Assembly: GCA_937907435.1 (NCBI GenBank) | Contig: CALCIA010000309.1 | Span: forward strand, 1-9,248 | DNA length: 9,248 nt | Direction: 5' to 3' | Source of the DNA: an uncultured Actinomycetes bacterium | GTDB taxonomy: Bacteria > Actinomycetota > Thermoleophilia > Solirubrobacterales > 70-9 | Part shown: in pieces, positions 5,707 to 9,248 of the stretch | Numbering within the stretch: the stretch's first letter is position 1 | Layout of the letters: each line of letters opens with the position of its first letter | Made by a program: the position numbers and the translations under genes | Notes under the pieces: generated by a model | The model's input: only the letters and a program-made list of their open reading frames with translations | What the model was told of the DNA's origin: nothing | Database searches by the model: none

Positions 5707-6164
5707 ATTTCGTAGACGATCCAGATGATCACGATGGCGGCGACGAAGGCGCCACCCAGGTAGAGCGCCAGCCGCCCCGGGCCGAGCGGCTCGCCGCCGG
5801 TCGCCCGCAGCCGCGTTTCCCCTTCGAGGTCCGCGCGCTCCTCGCCTTCGCTCTCGGTCATCGTCTCCTCGAGGATCCGCCGGGCCTCGGGCGCGTGCTC
5901 CCGGTTCACCCAGATGTCCCGCGGGCCCGCGACGAGGAAGTCGGGGTTGTCGAAGCCGCCGGAGCGTTTGAGGATGCTGGGGATCCCCGACTCGGTCAGC
6001 AGGCCCTGCAGCATCTCGGCTTCGGCCTGGTTGCGGGCGAAGCCGACCTTGACCAGCTTGCCGCCGCCCCCGCCACCGCCGCCACCGCCCTCGTCGCCGC
6101 CGTGACCGCTGCCGCCGTGCGACCCACGCGAGTGCGCGCCGCGATGCTTGGTCGCCTCGGCCAT
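5697..6164 (-). CDS. DUF2007-like protein with Gly-rich N-terminus and C-terminal membrane anchor
   Basis: The product (155 aa from ATG 6164) has three parts. Residues 1-36 are rich in His and Gly and end in a run of ten glycines (26-35). Residues 37-100 resemble the DUF2007 'putative signal transducing' fold, LVKVGFARNQAEAEMLQGLL to the V-N-R-E-H-A-P-E-A-R-R-I-L-E end, with the typical beta-alpha pattern seen in small ACT-like domains. Residues about 132-152 form one hydrophobic helix (ALYLGGAFVAAIVIIWIVY). I expect a tail-anchored protein with the domain in the cytoplasm. The start lies 8 nt after the stop of the M67 peptidase gene, so the two are likely one operon and translationally coupled. 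An upstream in-frame extension exists but overlaps the peptidase gene and has no coding character. Function unknown. Confidence 0.75.
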   Translation of the reverse strand: MAEATKHRGAHSRGSHGGSGHGGDEGGGGGGGGGGKLVKVGFARNQAEAEMLQGLLTESGIPSILKRSGGFDNPDFLVAGPRDIWVNREHAPEARRILEETMTESEGEERADLEGETRLRATGGEPLGPGRLALYLGGAFVAAIVIIWIVYEISS

Positions 6165-6172
6165 GACTACTT

Positions 6173-6568
6173 CTACCCGATCTCGAGCTCGGCGCCTGAG
6201 ATCTTCAGGTCGGCCAGGTGGAAGCCCTGCACGTCCGGGTTCTCGGCGTCGGCGAGCGAGACGATCACGTAGATGGGTTCGGGCCAGTTCTGCGCCTGGT
6301 TCACGTCGGTCTGCGAGGGATAGGCGGCGCTCTTGGTGTGCGAGTGGTAGATCGCCAGCAGCTCGCCGTCGGCTTCGACCGCTTTCAGCGCATCGAACTG
6401 GCCCTGGGAGTCCATCTCGTAGCGCAGCGGGCTCGCCGCCGAGTTGGCGACCCGCACCACCTTGGTCGCCACGCCGTCCTTCCCGCCGACCATGCCGCAG
6501 CACTCGTTCGGCAGGTCCTCGCGCGCGTGCGCGACCATCTCGTCGACCAGCTCTTGGGAGATCTTCAC
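6173..6568 (-). CDS. M67 family metallopeptidase (JAMM/MPN, Mec-like)
   Basis: This is a zinc peptidase of the Mov34/MPN/PAD-1 (JAB) superfamily. Bacterial relatives such as mycobacterial Mec cleave isopeptide or thiocarboxylate-linked products from small ubiquitin-like sulfur carriers. All JAMM residues are present: E22 (in PNECCG), H75 and H77 in HSH, S85 and D88, giving H-x-H-x7-S-x2-D. Length (131 aa) fits the single-domain bacterial family. The start is GTG at 6568, giving MKISQELVDEM, a usual family N-terminus. No ribosome site is clear, but TAGCCT sits 7 nt upstream, as for leaderless genes. No cysO, moaD or cysM lies in the window, so the substrate is open. It precedes the DUF2007-like gene by 8 nt. 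Cytoplasmic. Confidence 0.88.
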   Translation of the reverse strand: MKISQELVDEMVAHAREDLPNECCGMVGGKDGVATKVVRVANSAASPLRYEMDSQGQFDALKAVEADGELLAIYHSHTKSAAYPSQTDVNQAQNWPEPIYVIVSLADAENPDVQGFHLADLKISGAELEIG

Positions 6569-6575
6569 GCCCGCG

Positions 6576-6581
6576 AGGCTA
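6576..6581 (-). promoter_or_regulatory. Candidate -10 box for leaderless M67 gene
   Basis: On the minus strand TAGCCT ends 7 nt before the GTG start at 6568, in the 51-bp gap after the delta-60 gene. The form and distance match the boxes before hyuA and the 4920 gene. No -35 is recognisable in the GC-rich upstream sequence. Confidence 0.4.
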
Positions 6582-6619
6582 CTGGACCCCCGCCGCCCGG
6601 CGCCCCGCCGCGCGGCTTG

Positions 6620-7939
6620 TCACTTCCCTTCCTGGAAGCGGTAGAGCTTCGCCGCCGCTTCGCAGACCTGGCGGCATTCGCGCAGGCCGAGGTCGGAGAC
6701 GCCCACCCGCCCGAGCCCGGCCGGGAAGATCGAGAAGCCGGTTTCCACGGTCGCCCCCGGCAGCAGCTCGCCGGTCCTGCCGAACACCGGGTCGAGCTTG
6801 CCCTTGCTGGTGATCCGCAGCAGGCGAGGCGGCGCCGCTTCTTCGCCGGTCAGCGCCATCGTCGACCCTTCGCGACCCTGGATCGCGGCCGCGATCGGGA
6901 ACGGCAGCAGTTGCAGGCCCTTTTCGCCCCAGCCGCGCAGCAGCGTGCCGTCCTGGCGCAACCGCAGCTCGAAGCCGCCGATGCTGCCGGCCGTGCCGAA
7001 GAGCTCGATCGGTCCGGAGCGTCCGACCACCGCGGCGGTGACCCGCACTTCGTTGCCCTTCAGGCCCTTCAGCCGCTTCAGCGCGTGCAGGGCACGTCCC
7101 TTGAACTTGCCGTCGATCTTGCCCTTCGCCGTGACCTTGACCAGGAAGCCCGACACGGTGGGACCGGTGAGGCCGCGACCGCCGAAGAAGGTCGCCCCGG
7201 CGGGGGTGATCGCGTCGTATTCGATCGCCCCTTCGCCCGGCATCTTCGCCGTGACCGAGCCGCGCGCGCCGAAGCCCTTCGCCCGGTGCCCGGTGGAGTC
7301 GAGCTTGATCAGCGTCGCCGCGGCGGTGGCGCCGCTCTGCTGGCCGTTGCGCTTCTTGCGGGTGGTCGAGGTGGCGACGACGAAGGTCGACTCCTTCGGC
7401 CCGCCGAGGAGCTGGGTACTGCCGCCCACGCACGGGCATGGCAGCCGCACCGCGCCCCCGGCTCCCCAGCCGGTGTCGAGGACGCCGTCGGGGAGCAGCC
7501 GCCGCACGACGACCGCGCCGGAGCCCGATCCCTGCGGTTCGACCGTGCGGCCGACGATCGGCAGGCCGGAGGAATCGACGCTGATCAGCGGCGCGCCGAT
7601 TTCCCACCGGTTGGCGGCTTCCAGCGGGATTTCGAAGCCGCGCGAGCCTGCGAAGACGGGTTCCAGCGACCCGTTGGCGAGATAGCGGAAGACGAAGTCC
7701 CCTTCCGAGCAGGGATACCGCGAGCAAGAGCTCTGCCGCGCGACGACGTACGTTTCCCCGTTCTGCCCGGTGGCGGTCGCCTCGATCTTTTCGTTGGTCC
7801 AGCCCGACGGATAAGGCGGGTTCAGCGTCGCGACCCCTTCGACGCCGAAGGAGAGGTCCGGTTTGGCCTGCGCCGCCCCCGCGCCGACCACCGCCACGAC
7901 CCCCAGCACCAACATCGACAGCAAAGCCAGCCTGCGCAT
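6620..7939 (-). CDS. Secreted delta-60 repeat protein
   Basis: The 439-residue protein starts with a clear Sec signal peptide (MRRLALLSMLVLGVVAVV, cleavage likely after AQA at 25). The mature part carries about six delta-60 repeats, recognised by the pattern L-x-R-hydrophobic-x-x-[DN]-G-x-L-D-x-x-[FW]-G-x-x-G. They lie near residues 83-103, 144-166, 209-229, 265-285, 323-344 and 373-393; residues 26-39 look like the second half of another. Such repeats are thought to form a beta-propeller-like scaffold. No enzymatic motif is seen. Cysteines come in close pairs (72/77, 168/170, 422/426), consistent with disulfides outside the cell. The gene follows the glycosidase on the same strand after 97 bp and has a strong ribosome site. 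Binding target unknown. Confidence 0.85.
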   Translation of the reverse strand: MRRLALLSMLVLGVVAVVGAGAAQAKPDLSFGVEGVATLNPPYPSGWTNEKIEATATGQNGETYVVARQSSCSRYPCSEGDFVFRYLANGSLEPVFAGSRGFEIPLEAANRWEIGAPLISVDSSGLPIVGRTVEPQGSGSGAVVVRRLLPDGVLDTGWGAGGAVRLPCPCVGGSTQLLGGPKESTFVVATSTTRKKRNGQQSGATAAATLIKLDSTGHRAKGFGARGSVTAKMPGEGAIEYDAITPAGATFFGGRGLTGPTVSGFLVKVTAKGKIDGKFKGRALHALKRLKGLKGNEVRVTAAVVGRSGPIELFGTAGSIGGFELRLRQDGTLLRGWGEKGLQLLPFPIAAAIQGREGSTMALTGEEAAPPRLLRITSKGKLDPVFGRTGELLPGATVETGFSIFPAGLGRVGVSDLGLRECRQVCEAAAKLYRFQEGK

Positions 7940-8036
7940 CAGATCCCCTTCGTTTGAAAAGCGTTTGTCCGGTTCTGCAGTCGGTTCAACACGCGCCTGT
8001 ATATGAAAGTTGCGCGGACGGAAAAACCTGTTCGCT
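7940..8036 (-). promoter_or_regulatory. Gap before the delta-60 gene: ribosome site and weak promoter signals
   Basis: AAGGGG (7950-7945) lies 5 nt before the ATG at 7939 and fixes that start. The 97-bp gap is more AT-rich than the genes around it. It holds a possible TTGAAC (7989-7984) and TATACA (8003-7998), neither with a good partner box. Two short direct repeats are one turn apart: CGTTTG at 7951-7956 and 7962-7967 on the + strand, and GAACCG twice on the minus strand. Independent transcription of the delta-60 gene is plausible but unproven. Confidence 0.5.
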
Positions 8037-9104
8037 TCAGCGGCGGCGCGACGCGATCGCGAGGCGCTGGTACGCGAACCAGGCCGGCTTCGCGGTGCCG
8101 TTCAGCCGCAGGAGGCCGGCGCCCTGGCAGAAGCCGCAGTGCGGGTCGGCCTGGACCTCGTCCTGCCACGTGTACCAGTAGGCGCCGGCGATCCGCCAAC
8201 GGTGGCGCATCTGGAGCAGGCGCGCGTAGGCGTCGCGGAGGAACCGCGCCTGGCCTTCTTCCCCCTCGACGAAGGCGGAGGGGTAGTCGCCGTGCGAGGC
8301 GACGCCGAACTCGGTGACGAGGAGCGGCTTGCGCCCCGCCCCGCCCGCGACCATCGCGGCCCGCACTTTCTCCAGTTGGTAGTCGAGCTCGAGGATGTTC
8401 GCTGAGTAGGGATGGTCGGCGGCGAAGTCGAAGTCGTGGCGGGCGCCGGGCACCGCCAGCAGCCGCTTCATGAAGACCCAGGTCTTCATCCCGTAGCCGA
8501 CCGGCGCAATCCCGGCGAGGACGATCTTCGCCCCCGGATCGACCCCGCGGATCGTCGTCGCCGAGGCACGCAGCAGCTTCGCGTACCCCGCCGGTTCGAT
8601 CTTCGGTTCCCAGTAGAGGCGGAAGTTGGGCTCGTTCCAGATCTGCCAGCGGCGGATCGGCACGCGGTGCGCGTTGCCGACCCAGAAACTGCCACGCGGT
8701 CCGTAGCGACGCACCAGGACCCGGAGAAATTCCTTCCACTCGGCCAGCGGCCTCGCGGCGAGCGGCGCCACCGCCTGCGCCCGCTCCACCCAGCCGGGCG
8801 ACCCGTAGACGAAGGGCAGCACCCGGATGCCGGCTTCCGCCGCCCCCTCGACCTCCTTGTCGACGTTGGCGAAGTCGTATTCCCCCTCCCGTGGCTCGAC
8901 TTCCAACCAGAAGATCGGCATCCGCACCGTTTCCACCGTCCCCTCCATGCGCCCGAAGTCCCCCGTACTCGGCAGCGCCTGCGGGACGACGCCGAAGAAC
9001 CCGGCGGGGACCTTGGCGGCGGCGGGAGAGGCGAGCACGGTGATCGCCGCGATCACGGCGAGGACCGCCGCGGCTCGCGTCACTCGGGGCATTGACGGAT
9101 CCAT
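8037..9104 (-). CDS. Secreted clan GH-A glycoside hydrolase
   Basis: The 355-residue protein has an N-terminal signal peptide (RAAAVLAVIAAITVLASPAAA, cut near residue 30) and a (beta/alpha)8 clan GH-A catalytic domain, closest in style to GH39/PslG- or GH5-like enzymes. RWQIWNEPN (152-160) gives the acid/base E158, and LLVTEFG (261-267) gives the nucleophile E265; W153, N157 and AYWYTWQDE (308-316) fit the barrel ends. It should hydrolyse a beta-linked polysaccharide or exopolysaccharide outside the cell by a retaining mechanism; the sugar cannot be read from the sequence. The start may be ATG 9104 or ATG 9092, since both keep the signal peptide; GGA eight nt before 9092 favours the latter slightly. 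A 17-codon frame overlaps the start, and the palindrome copy 2 plus a C-rich tract lie upstream. Confidence 0.85.
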   Translation of the reverse strand: MDPSMPRVTRAAAVLAVIAAITVLASPAAAKVPAGFFGVVPQALPSTGDFGRMEGTVETVRMPIFWLEVEPREGEYDFANVDKEVEGAAEAGIRVLPFVYGSPGWVERAQAVAPLAARPLAEWKEFLRVLVRRYGPRGSFWVGNAHRVPIRRWQIWNEPNFRLYWEPKIEPAGYAKLLRASATTIRGVDPGAKIVLAGIAPVGYGMKTWVFMKRLLAVPGARHDFDFAADHPYSANILELDYQLEKVRAAMVAGGAGRKPLLVTEFGVASHGDYPSAFVEGEEGQARFLRDAYARLLQMRHRWRIAGAYWYTWQDEVQADPHCGFCQGAGLLRLNGTAKPAWFAYQRLAIASRRR

Positions 9105-9133
9105 TCGAAGTCGCTCATGTTGGTCGCGAGCAT
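9080..9133 (-). other. Short overlapping reading frame at the GH start
   Basis: On the minus strand ATG 9133 opens a 17-codon frame (MLATNMSDFEWIRQCPE) that stops at 9082-9080, overlapping both candidate starts of the glycosidase in another frame. It could act as a leader peptide whose termination aids initiation at ATG 9092. No ribosome site is evident and the frame stays open upstream through the C-rich tract, so chance is quite possible. Confidence 0.25.
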
Positions 9134-9139
9134 CTTGCC

Positions 9140-9188
9140 GGGTCCGGGGCGAGGGGCGGCGGGTGGGCGGATGGGCGGGGGTCCGGGG
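9140..9188 (+). other. Dense G-tracts (G-quadruplex potential)
   Basis: Eight runs of three to five G (9140-9142, 9146-9149, 9153-9156, 9161-9163, 9165-9167, 9173-9175, 9177-9181, 9185-9188) are separated by loops of 1-5 nt. The G-rich strand is the template strand for the glycosidase gene, between palindrome copy 2 and its start codon. The C-rich tract before hyuA gives the same strand relation to its gene. Confidence 0.65.
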
Positions 9189-9210
9189 CCCGGGCGGCTG
9201 GCCGAGGATG

Positions 9211-9248
9211 GTCCTGGGCTCCTCATGGGGGTCCTGGCAGGCTGTGAC
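9211..9248 (-). repeat. Perfect palindrome, copy 2, cut by the window end
   Basis: All 38 bases equal the reverse complement of 373-410, that is one full 23-nt arm, the 12-nt loop (CTGGCAGGCTGT here) and the first 3 nt of the second arm. The remaining 20 nt would lie beyond the window. It is inverted relative to copy 1 but has the same orientation with respect to the gene downstream of it (the glycosidase, start 106 nt away at ATG 9104, or 118 nt at ATG 9092). Confidence 0.9.

Noticed and set aside
5697..6164. Poly-glycine run (residues 26-35) as an assembly or slippage artefact
   Set aside because: Codons in the run are mixed (GGC, GGT, GGG), not a simple trinucleotide repeat, and the frame continues into a good DUF2007-like domain, so it is probably a real linker.
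6165..6503. N-terminal extension of the DUF2007-like protein
   Set aside because: The frame is open upstream of ATG 6164 but lies within the M67 gene in another frame and encodes Arg/Gly-rich sequence. The start 8 nt after the peptidase stop is the natural one.
6218..7957. Plus-strand 579-codon frame opposite the M67 and delta-60 genes
   Set aside because: Both minus-strand genes have clear motifs (JAMM residues, signal peptide, delta-60 repeats) and starts. The + frame crosses both genes and the gap between them without any domain.

Overview
The DNA is very GC-rich, uses almost only G/C-ending codons, and reads as a high-GC actinobacterium. The secreted delta-60 repeat protein, the DUF1802 protein, the M67 JAMM peptidase and several -10 boxes sitting 6-7 nt in front of start codons suggest the Thermoleophilia/Solirubrobacterales. 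That placement is inference from gene content and style, not from a marker gene. No rRNA, tRNA, CRISPR array, transposase or phage gene is visible.

Layout: positions 1-504 hold no convincing gene but a dense set of palindromes and inverted repeats. On the + strand follow hyuA (505-2607) and hyuB (2604-4115), an ATGA-overlapping pair for a two-subunit ATP-dependent hydantoinase/oxoprolinase-type enzyme. Then come a DUF1802 protein (4256-4885) with its own sigma-70-type promoter, and a degenerate gluzincin-like protein (4920-5681) that lacks HExxH. Four minus-strand genes meet them head-on at 5681/5697. In transcription order these are a secreted clan GH-A glycosidase (9104-8037), a secreted delta-60 repeat protein (7939-6620), an M67/JAMM metallopeptidase (6568-6173) and, 8 nt later, a small DUF2007-like membrane-anchored protein (6164-5697).

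The protein-coding content is fairly ordinary; the unusual part is the repeat content. A perfect 23-bp-arm palindrome (353-410) recurs at the right edge (9211-9248, cut by the window end). Each copy lies roughly 95-120 bp upstream of a start codon, in the same orientation relative to its gene, and is followed by a similar C-rich tract. Two further perfect palindromes (14-56 and 134-183) share a GCCATA loop and a GCGTGGnTC arm motif but have different stems. A nested four-unit inverted repeat (2482-2584) appears to have been added in frame to the 3' end of hyuA, giving HyuA a repetitive basic tail. A perfect 14-bp-stem hairpin lies inside the last codons of hyuB, where GC content drops sharply. 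Together these look like REP/BIME-like palindromic elements acting on gene starts and gene ends. Mobility, function and copy number cannot be judged from this window.
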